A stretch of DNA of 39,521 nt from Stentor coeruleus (taxonomy: Eukaryota > Ciliophora > Heterotrichea > Heterotrichida > Stentoridae): positions 1-39,521 of the forward strand of contig MPUH01000700.1 in assembly GCA_001970955.1 (NCBI GenBank), in the 5' to 3' direction. How positions within the stretch are numbered: position 1 is the stretch's first letter; each line of letters begins with the position of its first letter. A program made the translations under genes and the position numbers. Of this stretch, positions 1 to 8,431 are shown one piece after another. The notes beneath the pieces were generated by a model, which saw nothing but the letters and a program-made list of their open reading frames with translations, was not told where the DNA came from and made no database searches.

Positions 1-1
1 G

Positions 2-70
2 TTCATAATGTGTATATGTAACAGTGCCACACAAAAGTATCTGGCAATATCATGCTGGGCCACAACCTAA
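2..70 (+). CDS. Possible 3' end of a protein gene cut by the window edge
   Basis: Frame 2 is open from the left edge for 22 codons and ends in TAA at 68-70. The reading is F-I-M-C-I-C-N-S-A-T-Q-K-Y-L-A-I-S-C-W-A-T-T, and the stretch is visibly richer in G+C than the AT-rich spacer that follows. This could be the C-terminus of a gene lying to the left, but 22 codons are too few to assign a family. The minus strand is also open over much of this stretch, so the strand is not certain. Confidence 0.22.
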   Translation, partial: FIMCICNSATQKYLAISCWATT

Positions 71-732
71 ACATAAGGATTTTTACCGTATCATAGTAAA
101 AAAATTATTTCCTGACTTCATAGCTTATATGATACCTGAGTGACTCAAAATATGAATAAGATTTTAATATTTGTTTCATATGTATTAATGCCCTATAACT
201 TTTTTTAATCTACTATGCTTTAATATTCTTATTTAGTGTGTAAATATTACAGGCTTTTAAGCTCCCTTTTTCCAAGTTTTTAGACAAAATTAAAAAATCA
301 GTTATGTTTTTTCAAGAATTTTATTCCTATTCATCATCCCTCTCTTTGCAAATGATAAAATTACATATTAGTATTAGTTAGGAATTATCGCTTGACTATT
401 GTCCAGCCCTTGTTAAATTTTTTTTTTTAATATTAGAATTAGTATTAGTAGAAATTACATATAATCAAAGTTATTATGAAATTGTAAATGCAAAAAAGAT
501 TATATAAAATACAAAATTTAATTGATGCTTGTTATATTTTATAAATTAATGTGAAAATGCTTATATCATAATTTTAATAGAAAATGATATTCAACAGATC
601 GTTTATAGATTCAATTTTGCAATTTATTATATCATACAATCAAATTTTTGCATTTAAGCTTTTTGATAAATTGCTATTGCATATCAAATTTCATACTATT
701 TCCTTTAAGTAAAATTTAGTTTAATATGATAA
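71..732. other. AT-rich intergenic spacer
   Basis: There is no credible reading frame, tRNA-like fold or repeat in this stretch. It is dominated by A/T runs. The last part is presumably the promoter and 5' leader of the gene starting at 733, but I recognise no specific element. Confidence 0.6.
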
Positions 733-1554
733 ATGTCTCAATGGGAAATCATACAAGAAATCCTCTCCAGGCCTGTGAAAATCCCAGAGCTTGAAGATTC
801 TTATTACAAACCTCATTACCCAGCTTTCATGAAGCGCAAATCAATACTAAAAACAGACTATGAGAAAAAACTAGCCCCATTAGCTTATTCACCACATAAT
901 TTTAAAACAAGAACTGTCTCAAACTATAGCCCATCTCTAACTCCTTATGTTCCTTATGGCCGTGTTTCTCAAAAGAGAGCTAATTCAAGGCCAGATAAAT
1001 CTTCTACCTTAAGCGCATCCTATGATGAAGCTTTACATAATCAAAGAATATTTACTCAGGTCACTCCTAACGATTCACTTTTTGAAGGAGACTTTAAAAG
1101 CTCACATTGTCCAGTTTTTGTTAAAACTCCAGCCTATAGTTCTCCAAAGAGAAAAAGAGAAAAACTACAAATAACCGATCAAAGCCCTGAAAAAAGCGTC
1201 CTTCATCCTAGAAAACTTAATATTTTTCAGTTTAATGTCAACAATTTCTTATCAAAAAAAGGTAGTTTTTCATGCGAAAAATGTAGTTTCGCTCCATGTA
1301 TATGCAAAGTCAAAGATGATGAAATACCAAAGAAAGTATTTCAAAACATTGACAGAGGAAGGTCATTATTTTCTGAAATAAAAGAAAAGAATCAAAGACA
1401 AAATAAAACAGTTGAACTCAATTTGGGGAAAATCAGGAAAAAGAAAATTCGAATTGATGAGGATCTTATGAGATACTCCCCATCTCCTTTAAACAGTATT
1501 GCAACTACTGGGCTTCATGCAACTTTTAACATAAATAGAAAATCTTCTTTATAG
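733..1554 (+). CDS. Hypothetical basic, Ser/Pro-rich protein, 273 aa
   Basis: I do not recognise this family. The frame starts at ATG 733 (M-S-Q-W-E-I-I-Q-E-I-L) and ends at TAG. The first 20 residues could form a short helix. After that the protein is largely low-complexity, rich in Lys, Arg, Ser, Pro and Tyr, with repeated short S-P and Y-S-P elements (S-P-H-N, N-Y-S-P-S-L-T-P, S-P-K-R-K-R, Y-S-P-S-P-L) that resemble proline-directed phosphorylation sites. Around residues 179-192 lies a small Cys cluster, C-E-K-C-x5-C-I-C, which could bind one metal ion. Several basic patches (K-R-K-R-E-K, R-K-K-K-I-R) could act as nuclear localisation signals. It is mostly disordered by composition. A regulatory or cytoskeletal adaptor role is only a guess. 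The normal trinucleotide structure over 273 codons makes it very likely a real gene. Confidence 0.75.
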   Translation: MSQWEIIQEILSRPVKIPELEDSYYKPHYPAFMKRKSILKTDYEKKLAPLAYSPHNFKTRTVSNYSPSLTPYVPYGRVSQKRANSRPDKSSTLSASYDEALHNQRIFTQVTPNDSLFEGDFKSSHCPVFVKTPAYSSPKRKREKLQITDQSPEKSVLHPRKLNIFQFNVNNFLSKKGSFSCEKCSFAPCICKVKDDEIPKKVFQNIDRGRSLFSEIKEKNQRQNKTVELNLGKIRKKKIRIDEDLMRYSPSPLNSIATTGLHATFNINRKSSL

Positions 1555-1744
1555 TTATAAATTCCTAAAACCCTTATTTTATTAAAACTATAAATTATTT
1601 ATAACATAACTCAAATATAAAAGCATTACAAACTTAGGTTTTCAAAGATTAAAAGCTCTTATAAAGAATATTCTTGAATATGAAATAAATATGTTTTATA
1701 CTAAATAATATCATTTAGCTGTATTTATTGTTTTAAGTTTATAA

Positions 1745-2915
1745 ATGGAATTCTTTCCTACACATATAGCTATGCTGAACGCCCAGCTTCCGCCAAGGTA
1801 TAAAATTGAGTTAGTAGCAAAAAATGAATCACGTCCGGTAATATTTACATTAGAGAAGATCAGAAGCTGAAAATTTGGGTTTTGATGTTAGGTTCCAATC
1901 AAAAATCCCTGAAAAAAAGCCCCAAAAAGAAACAAAGTTAATCGTAGACGAAGATTTAGAGCCTGAAGTTAAAAGGAGTGACGAGGTTAAGACTCTTCTC
2001 AAAATAATCGCCGAATTGAAAAAAAATCCTTATATTGCCCCTTTTCTACATCCTGTCGATAGAAAAGAGTATATTGATTATTATGAAAAGGTAAAAGAGC
2101 CTATGGACCTTTCGACTGTTGAAAGCAAACTTCTTCGTGGAGATTACGAAACAAGTTATCAATTCTCTTTGGATATGAGGCTGATATGGAACAATTCATT
2201 TTTTTACAACGCTAATAACTCTCACTTGTACTCACTAACTTTAGAACTAAGTATGCAGTTTGAGCGTCTTATGAAAGGTAGCGAAAACTTAATGCTAAAA
2301 GATAAGCATGTGCCTAAGCAAAGCCAAGTAGAAAAAGAAATTTCTGTTAAACCAAAGCCAACTTCAATTCCAATACCAATATCAGCGCCAGTACAAATAC
2401 CAAAAGCTACAAATGATAAACCAATGGGATATATGGAAAAGAAGCAACTTTGTGATAATATCAAAAAAATGGAGCCAAAATACTTAAAAGGGGTTTTGGA
2501 TATAGTAAAAGAGTGTACTGATATTAAAGGTGAGGAACTTGAGTTTGATATAGATAAACTTCCGCCAAGAATTTGTAGGGAGCTTGATCGGTATACGAAA
2601 AATTGTCTTCAAAACTCAACGAAAGACCAAAAAAATAAACGTGTAGTTGTGAATGAACCTCCTAGACCAGTTCAAGAAACTGCTATACAGAGGGTAAGGG
2701 AAGTAGAGCAAGTTGTTGAAAAAACAAACTCGCCTAATAATGAAGTGTATAGGCCAGAGTTCTCAGATGCTTCTTCAGAAAGCTCTTCGACCAGTGAAAG
2801 TGAAGAAGAAATGCCTTCTTCGAACCAAAATGATGATATATCAAGGGTTGATTTGGCAGAAAATAATTGCTATCCCGGATATGGCAGTATGATAGATAAC
2901 TCTAAGTTTTACTAG
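1745..2915 (+). CDS. BET-family chromatin reader: one bromodomain plus NET/ET domain, 384 aa, one 16-nt intron
   Basis: Exons are 1745-1837 and 1854-2915. Unspliced, the frame from ATG 1745 hits TGA just after the intron. Removing 16 nt joins ...N-E-S-R-P to R-R-S-E-A-E-N-L-G-F and the frame runs to TAG. Residues about 76-173 form a bromodomain with a P-M-D-L-S-T-V ZA loop and the acetyl-lysine-binding Asn in Y-N-A-N-N (about N150). Residues about 223-284 form a NET/ET domain (M-E-K-K-Q-L ... E-E-L-E-F-D-I-D-K-L-P-P ... R-E-L-D-R-Y). The tail is acidic and Ser-rich (S-S-E-S-S-S-T-S-E-S-E-E-E). Single-bromodomain plus ET architecture is known from plant GTE and protist BET proteins; family members bind acetylated histones and recruit transcription machinery through the ET domain. 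Nuclear location is inferred. The gene converges on its minus-strand neighbour with 26 nt between stop codons. Confidence 0.93.
1838..1853 (+). other. 16-nt intron in the BET gene
   Basis: The sequence is GTAATATTTACATTAG, with an A at position 10 and a TAG end. It sits between codons (phase 0). Without removal the frame stops at TGA 1868-1870; with removal it joins ATG 1745 to the bromodomain frame. Length and consensus match heterotrich ciliate introns. Confidence 0.9.
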
Positions 2916-2941
2916 TTCTCACAGAAGAGATTGATTATTAG

Positions 2942-4168
2942 TTAAGTAGCCTTGTCTTCATCTGAGTAAATCCCATATAAATCATTTGAGTTTATTATAA
3001 ATGTATTATTTCCTGGCTCATCGTAATCTTCGCTTATAGGGGGTTCAGGTTCTTGATTGTCTTCACGTTGAGTTTTACACTTGGGTGTTAAATCAGTCTG
3101 GTCTTTTTTCTTTGGTTCAGGTTTTTCTTTTACAAAGCTTCGATCAGTTTTAACTTCTATATTTTTGATAACTTTTCTTGGCATTCCAAGTTTGGGGCGG
3201 ATAGGAGTTTTACTTTTAGCTGAAGTGCATCTAGAGTCTTTAATTGGGGTTTTTGACTTTACAACTTTGAGAATTCTAGGCTGAGGTTTAGCTGGATAAT
3301 GTTTATCAAAAGAAGATTTTATATGCTGCAACAAAGGAGTCTCTTGAGGTAAAAGTACAAGACCGATTTCTACAGCTTTTTGATGCCATCCTTTAGCTTT
3401 TTTAACTTCATTAGGATCATCAAGTAGTCGAGTTTCTGTAGCAATTAAATAACACGATGATAGCATCAGACACACTTTTTCCAGCATAAAATCCTTTGAT
3501 AGTTCAGCAAGAAAAGTATGATTATTTTTCACTTCAAAGTATTTTAAAGGTTTAATATCAAGTATATCATTGATTGTAAAAGAAAAAACCCAATCAGTAT
3601 AATGTAAAACCCCTAAAGAAGTCCTTTGAACAATTTTCCTACAGTTAGTTGGGAATTTAGAAATTTTCCCTGATAGATATAATAAAGCAGTCTCCAACGT
3701 CTTGTAATTTTGAAAAGCAGTATCGTTTAATGATTTATTGGCTTCACAAAGCGAAACACACATTTGATAAGATTGTGAAGCATAGTTAAAAGCCCTTTTA
3801 GCTTGAGATACAGCTAAATTATGATCTCCAAGATGAGAAAGTATTGCCCCTAGTTGGATGTTTAACATACACAAATACCTAATGTTTCTGATTTTTTCTA
3901 TATCTTGTGAGAATTCTCTGCTTTCTGCTATTGAAATAGTTTTCTCCAAATAACTTCCGCATTCTTCAAATTCCTGCATGAGTTGATAACACATGGAAAT
4001 GTTGTGATAAGTGATTAGCTTTAAATCAACATCTATTTCTTCAGCAAGTCCAATTCGCTCTTCACACATTTTCAATAAGTTGAGCCCTTCTTCGATTTCC
4101 GCATTTTCAAGTAGTTCAAGTGCTTTTTCTAGTCTGCTAAGAAGTTTTTTATCTGGGCTAGCTTCCAT
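2942..4168 (-). CDS. Helical TPR-like protein, 408 aa
   Basis: The frame starts at M-E-A-S-P-D-K-K-L-L-S and ends in TAA. Residues about 1-290 are predicted helical pairs of tetratricopeptide type: A-L-E-L-L-E-N-A-E-I-E-E-G-L, then T-Y-H-N-I-S-M-C-Y-Q-L-M, then L-N-I-Q-L-G-A-I-L-S-H-L-G-D-H-N-L-A. The last of these closely fits the TPR pattern. The C-terminal third is basic and Lys/Pro-rich (repeated K-S-K-T-P-I) and ends with an acidic tail (D-L-Y-G-I-Y-S-D-E-D). I do not recognise a named orthologue. The arrangement (helical repeat plus basic linker plus acidic tail) suggests a scaffold, but no partner can be named. It lies tail-to-tail with the BET gene and 128 nt downstream of the RFC4 stop on the same strand. 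Confidence 0.8.
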   Translation of the reverse strand: MEASPDKKLLSRLEKALELLENAEIEEGLNLLKMCEERIGLAEEIDVDLKLITYHNISMCYQLMQEFEECGSYLEKTISIAESREFSQDIEKIRNIRYLCMLNIQLGAILSHLGDHNLAVSQAKRAFNYASQSYQMCVSLCEANKSLNDTAFQNYKTLETALLYLSGKISKFPTNCRKIVQRTSLGVLHYTDWVFSFTINDILDIKPLKYFEVKNNHTFLAELSKDFMLEKVCLMLSSCYLIATETRLLDDPNEVKKAKGWHQKAVEIGLVLLPQETPLLQHIKSSFDKHYPAKPQPRILKVVKSKTPIKDSRCTSAKSKTPIRPKLGMPRKVIKNIEVKTDRSFVKEKPEPKKKDQTDLTPKCKTQREDNQEPEPPISEDYDEPGNNTFIINSNDLYGIYSDEDKAT

Positions 4169-4296
4169 TTATGTAAAATTATATAAAACATATGATCTCA
4201 ATAGGTTTATGTATCAATATTATATATTATAATTAGAAATTATATTCATAGTAACATAAAAATATCACATTAAAAAAGCCAGTATTCTATTAATTA

Positions 4297-5343
4297 TTAT
4301 TGAGCTTTAATGATTTGTTGAATATTCGTTAATGTCTTGATAACTTGCATATATTCACTAGCTCCAGAAACAAGTGCATAATCAGTTTCAGCAAGTATTT
4401 CCATGATCTTAGCTTTTTTTATATCTGAAATCTCTTGTCTTTTAGCTAAAAACTCAAACAATTGCAATATAAGCATATCAGGCTGATATCCACTAAAAAT
4501 AATATCATCAGTAATTCTTTGTAACGAATCAAAGTTATTAGCTATTTCTCTATATATCGCACTAATAATACTATCTGGAATAACAGCAGCAACTTCTCTA
4601 ATATTATCATCAGTAATAAATCCACTATACAATTTACTTGTACTCTGAAGAGTTGTTATGCTTTTACGAAGATCCCCATCTGAAAGTTCAACTAAGCATT
4701 CTAAAGCAGTTTGTGTACAATTAATATTTTCTTTTTCACATATATATTGTAATCTTTGTATATGAGTAACTTCACTTATAGGTTTAAATCTGAATTTTGC
4801 ACAACGTGAAGCTAATGGGTCTATAATTTTACTTATATAATTGCATATAAGACAAAAACGAGTTATTTTTGTGTATTTTTCTATAACACGACGAAGGGCG
4901 GCTTGAGCATCTCCAGTTAAAGAGTCAGCTTCATCTAGGACTATAATTTTAAAGTTAGGCGAATTAGAGTTTTGACCTTTAGTTACGGCAATTTGAGCGA
5001 ATTTTTTTATTTTTTCTCGAACTACAGCGATGCCGCGTTCGTCTGAAGCGTTTAATTCTAAGACACGGGAACGATAAATGTCAGGGCCAAACATTTCTTT
5101 GCTTAATGCTAGGATTGCTGAAGTCTTTCCTGTTCCTGGAGGACCATAAAAAAGTAAATGAGGAAGTGAATTATTGGATAAAGATGCGGATAAGGCTGAA
5201 ACTACTTCATCTTGATGTGTTAGTTCTTCTATACGTTGTGGACGACTAGATATGATTTACTATTTTTCTACCCAGGGCAAGTGTTCTAATGATATTTCGC
5301 GCGCTTTTTGTGGAGCAAGTGTCCTTTGTATTAGCATAGACAT
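4297..5343 (-). CDS. RFC4: Replication factor C subunit, RFC4 type (343 aa), one 15-nt intron
   Basis: Exons, in minus-strand order, are 5343-5261 and 5245-4297. Splicing joins L-P-W-V-E-K-Y to R-P-Q-R-I-E-E-L; the Tyr codon is split TA|T. Without splicing the clamp-loader N-terminus and Walker A would be lost behind stops TAG TAA. Motifs are Walker A G-P-P-G-T-G-K-T (62-69), E-L-N-A-S-D-E-R-G-I (91-100), Walker B V-L-D-E-A-D (130-135) and the RFC box S-R-C (174-176), whose arginine contacts ATP in the next subunit. Sequence and length fit the human RFC4 / yeast Rfc2 class of small RFC subunits, which load PCNA at primer ends during replication and repair. A second in-frame Met at codon 3 could also serve as start. 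Its ATG is only 20 bp from the ATG of the divergent DYRK gene. Confidence 0.95.
5246..5260 (-). other. 15-nt intron in RFC4
   Basis: Read on the minus strand it is GTAAATCATATCTAG, with A at position 10 and a TAG end. It splits the Tyr codon of the conserved W-V-E-K-Y-R-P motif. Exact removal restores this near-invariant RFC N-terminal motif, so the boundaries are unambiguous. Confidence 0.95.
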
Positions 5344-5363
5344 TTATATTTATATATAAAAAT
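5344..5363. promoter_or_regulatory. 20-bp divergent spacer between RFC4 and DYRK start codons
   Basis: The whole gap between two divergent ATG codons is 20 bp and consists only of A and T (TTATATTTATATATAAAAAT). Any TATA-like element here would be shared. Either both mRNAs have almost no 5' leader, or each promoter lies inside the other gene's coding region. That both start codons are right is supported by homology for RFC4; the DYRK N-terminus is less constrained. Confidence 0.5.
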
Positions 5364-6998
5364 ATGAATGTACCGAAAGCTTCCCCAAAACTAAAAACTA
5401 TCAAAATTAGGTCTGTTAATAGGAAACCCCTTAAAAAAAAATCTGTGCTGGTGAACCAGTTCCAGCCTAAAAACGAAATTGCCCCAATTCGACCAATATT
5501 AATAAACGAACTTCAATCCCCAAAATACTACTACTCTTCCCGTCACAGTATGGATAGTGGTCTTCCAATGCTATCAGAAAAAGAGCCTCTCAACAGCACA
5601 ATTAACTCAGTTAACACCACAGTTAATAAGCTAAATGGGAGCTTTAATAGATCAGTTGTTTTTTCAAATCAACATACTCAACAGTCACGTGAGAACTTTC
5701 CTGAAGTGCATGATATGGTTAAACCTCGAGAAGATGTCAAAAGTGCCCGGCTTGGTCATCGAAATTCTCTTTCTAGAGAAAAACCCCCAGCACCAAGCGT
5801 ATTTGGACCTGACCCCATGGCTTTATCTAACCTTCCACTAAAACCAGCAACAGTGTTTAAACAATATCTTCAATATATAACAAAATTTGAACAAGCTGAA
5901 CTATTGGATTATAGTGAAATTTATTACTTGGGAGCGAATTCAAATAAGACTAAAGGGGATATTAATGAAGAAAACTATGGCTATGATGATGATCGTAACG
6001 ACTACAAAATTGTAATTGCTGATCATATAGCTTTTAGATATGAAATACAGTCTATATTAGGAAAAGGAAGCTTTGGGCAGGTGTGTAAATGCTATGACCA
6101 TAAAGAAAAAAAACAAGTTGCAATTAAAATCATTAGGAACCAAAAACGTTTTCATCGCCAAGGGAAAGTTGAAATCAAAGTCCTCTTACACATGAAAAAC
6201 AATGACCCTGATAACCAATCTCATTCTGTTAAAATGCTCGATTATTTTATTTTCCGCAAGCACATTTGTATAGTATTCGAGCTTTTAAGCATAAATTTAT
6301 ACGAACTCCTAAAATCCAACAACTTTAGAGGCTTTTCTCTATCCTTAGTCCGAAGGTTTATAGTTCAAATCATATCTTGTTTAAGTTTTCTTAGTCAAAA
6401 CAAAATCATTCATTGTGACTTGAAGCCAGAAAACATATTATTAAAAGAACACAATAAGTCAGGTATTAAAGTTATAGATTATGGATCTTCATGTTTTGAT
6501 CATGAAAAAATTTATACTTATATTCAAAGCAGATTTTATCGAGCTCCTGAGATTATGTTAGGTATTGAATATACTGTAGCTATAGATATGTGGTCTCTTG
6601 GATGTATTGCTGCTGAACTTCATAGTGGTTATCCTTTATTTCCAGGAGAATCTGAATGTGAACAAATGCTTTGTATTATGGAAGTACTTGGTTTACCACC
6701 TAGTCATTTATTTGAAGTTAGTACTAGGAAGAAATTGTTTTTTGATGGAAACACGCCGAAGATTGGGCAAAATAGTAGAGGGAAGAAAAGATATCCAGGA
6801 ACAAGGAAACTTGAAGAAAAAGTCAGGTCAAATGATGAAAACTTTTTGGATTTCTTGAGAAAATGCTTTGATTGGGACCCTAAAACCCGTATGACTCCAG
6901 AAGAAGCTTTTAACCATGAGTTCATACAAGAAGGTATAAGAAACTACAGCCGATCAGTTAAAACTTCCTCTAGTTCCAGAGCTGAATACATTTCTTAA
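5364..6998 (+). CDS. DYRK2-type dual-specificity protein kinase, 544 aa
   Basis: Class II DYRK architecture. A Lys/Ser-rich N-terminal tail is followed by the NAPA region (F-E-Q-A-E-L-L-D-Y-S-E-I-Y-Y-L-G, about 176-195; G-Y-D-D-D-R-N-D-Y) that in this family acts in cis for Tyr autophosphorylation. The kinase domain runs from about residue 225. It has the glycine loop G-K-G-S-F-G-Q-V, Lys in V-A-I-K-I-I, catalytic loop H-C-D-L-K-P-E-N (about 350-357), D-Y-G in place of D-F-G, and the activation loop Y384-T-Y386 followed by I-Q-S-R-F-Y-R-A-P-E. H-C-D rather than H-R-D is normal for DYRKs. Family members autophosphorylate the second Tyr of Y-x-Y and then phosphorylate Ser/Thr substrates. Substrates cannot be read from sequence. 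The first ATG is assumed; Met63 is an alternative. Confidence 0.95.
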   Translation: MNVPKASPKLKTIKIRSVNRKPLKKKSVLVNQFQPKNEIAPIRPILINELQSPKYYYSSRHSMDSGLPMLSEKEPLNSTINSVNTTVNKLNGSFNRSVVFSNQHTQQSRENFPEVHDMVKPREDVKSARLGHRNSLSREKPPAPSVFGPDPMALSNLPLKPATVFKQYLQYITKFEQAELLDYSEIYYLGANSNKTKGDINEENYGYDDDRNDYKIVIADHIAFRYEIQSILGKGSFGQVCKCYDHKEKKQVAIKIIRNQKRFHRQGKVEIKVLLHMKNNDPDNQSHSVKMLDYFIFRKHICIVFELLSINLYELLKSNNFRGFSLSLVRRFIVQIISCLSFLSQNKIIHCDLKPENILLKEHNKSGIKVIDYGSSCFDHEKIYTYIQSRFYRAPEIMLGIEYTVAIDMWSLGCIAAELHSGYPLFPGESECEQMLCIMEVLGLPPSHLFEVSTRKKLFFDGNTPKIGQNSRGKKRYPGTRKLEEKVRSNDENFLDFLRKCFDWDPKTRMTPEEAFNHEFIQEGIRNYSRSVKTSSSSRAEYIS

Positions 6999-7077
6999 TA
7001 TTCATATCTAGTTTATTTAATAAAATTAATCTTTATATATTTTATTATAAAAGTGTTGCGAAATTTATAGTTTTATA

Positions 7078-7539
7078 ATGTTATTGTTTTTATCATTGCT
7101 CTTAACTGTATCAAGTCAGAATATATATGACTATGCTCGTAATTATACTGATGCATTTATGACAGGATATGAAAACCCAGATTATGTTTTCCCTTATGAC
7201 AATTGTTTAAGTAAATCAACGCAAACTGGGATTACAGACAAAATCATTGGGATTTTAATATTTGTATCAAGAGAAAACTGGGCTCAAGTCGAACTTGTAA
7301 AGGAACAATTGTATACTTATCTTAATAAAGCAGCAGAAGAATGTGACCTAGACCAATTTATAACTAATATAAAAGATAATGATTCGACAAATGTGCTTGT
7401 GTGGATTACTAGACTATGGTGGAATTCAGTTCTTTTATATCGGAACTGTGGAGAATTTTCTCATTATTTGGCGAGTGATTCTTATGAAGCATTTTATTAC
7501 TTAGGAAAATGTGCAAGGTTTATATATCCTAATTCTTAG
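7078..7539 (+). CDS. Small secreted or lumenal protein, 153 aa
   Basis: The frame opens with a clear signal peptide, M-L-L-F-L-S-L-L-L-T-V-S-S-Q, with likely cleavage after about residue 14. The mature part has about five Cys residues and several aromatic residues (T-R-L-W-W-N-S-V; Y-E-A-F-Y-Y-L-G-K-C-A-R-F), suggesting a small disulphide-stabilised helical fold. I recognise no family. Its final 11 coding bases (7529-7539), including its TAG, overlap the end of the minus-strand B-box gene. The upstream spacer after the DYRK stop is 79 nt. Confidence 0.75.
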   Translation: MLLFLSLLLTVSSQNIYDYARNYTDAFMTGYENPDYVFPYDNCLSKSTQTGITDKIIGILIFVSRENWAQVELVKEQLYTYLNKAAEECDLDQFITNIKDNDSTNVLVWITRLWWNSVLLYRNCGEFSHYLASDSYEAFYYLGKCARFIYPNS

Positions 7540-8405
7540 TGTTATCTAGTTTTTTTAGTTTGCAGATATGAAAGCAGTCTTTAAGAGTATGTGAGCCCTT
7601 TTGAATGCATTCAGAACAAATGCACCAACATTCTACGTACTGGGATTTGAAATTATTTTCAGCTAAACACCATGTAAGACAATTGTAGACTGGATGTGGT
7701 GAAACTATGCATTTTTCACAGGTGCAATGACATAGACGATGCTCATATACTGACACTGGGTCAATAACTTTCATAAGTTCTTGGACTGCTGGAATAGGAT
7801 TACCATATTGACGGAAGCCTCTTTCGATAAGAATATGCTCACTATCGTGTTTTATTGCATTCATAAACCTAGGTGATGCATAAGTCACGTTTTGACCTAA
7901 ATGAGCTACTAAAATACTCTTGTATAATAAAGCTCTAAATCCATTAAGTGATTCATAAACTTCGTTTATCGGGGTGAAATTTTGATAAAAGGTACATATA
8001 CCTTGATCTTGAAGTTGAAGATGACACTCTGCACTACAAGTTGGGTTACCACACGCTATACATATCGTCGGCTCTGTACCTCTATGCCAATCTTTAGAAC
8101 ATCCAGCGCACTTAGCATCAGGCCACTTCATTGTAGTCTTACACCCCGAATTAAATTGCTTCAAAAATTCATTAGGACTAGAAATTCTTGATTCCCCTTG
8201 TTTAGAAATTACATTCTACTGAGCACCCATGATGCAAATGTGGATGTGAACACATATAACAAAGATTCATTGAACAACTACGACAATGATGTGTTGCCAA
8301 GACATCAGGAAATGTCCTTTCATCATGGTACTTACATTGCGTATGCTTTGTATCTTTATGAGCTATTTCACGTCTCTTGCTAACAAATTTCCATATCCAC
8401 TTCAT
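7529..8405 (-). CDS. B-box-like zinc-finger, Cys/His-rich protein, 286 aa, one 16-nt intron
   Basis: Exons, in minus-strand order, are 8405-8213 and 8196-7529. Removing 16 nt joins H-H-G-C-S-V-E to W-E-S-R-I-S-S-P. Three metal-binding-like clusters are visible. Residues about 24-60 follow the B-box pattern: C24-x2-H27-x13-C41-x2-C44-x4-C49-x2-C52 and then several His. Residues about 94-131 carry C-x2-C ... C-x2-C-x4-C-x3-C (C-A-G-C, C-I-A-C-G-N-P-T-C-S-A-E-C). Residues about 217-280 hold a dense run (H-C-T-C-E-K-C; C-W-C-I-C-S-E-C). B-boxes are protein-interaction zinc folds of TRIM-like proteins, but no RING is visible. Function is unknown. The gene starts 26 nt downstream of the GAR gene stop on the same strand. 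Confidence 0.8.
8197..8212 (-). other. 16-nt intron in the B-box-like gene
   Basis: The minus-strand sequence is GTAATTTCTAAACAAG, with A at position 10 and an AAG end rather than TAG. The upstream frame stops at a TAA inside this element, and the downstream frame has no ATG for its first part. Removing exactly 16 nt fuses the two and splits a Trp codon (T|GG). The AAG end makes it slightly less certain than the others. Confidence 0.8.
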
Positions 8406-8431
8406 ATTTCCTATAAGATAAAATTTAAAAT

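Noticed and set aside
8190..8220. Alternative 23-nt intron from the first GTA in the B-box gene
   Set aside because: Its length falls outside the 15-16-nt class, and the 16-nt choice gives a consistent frame with A at position 10.
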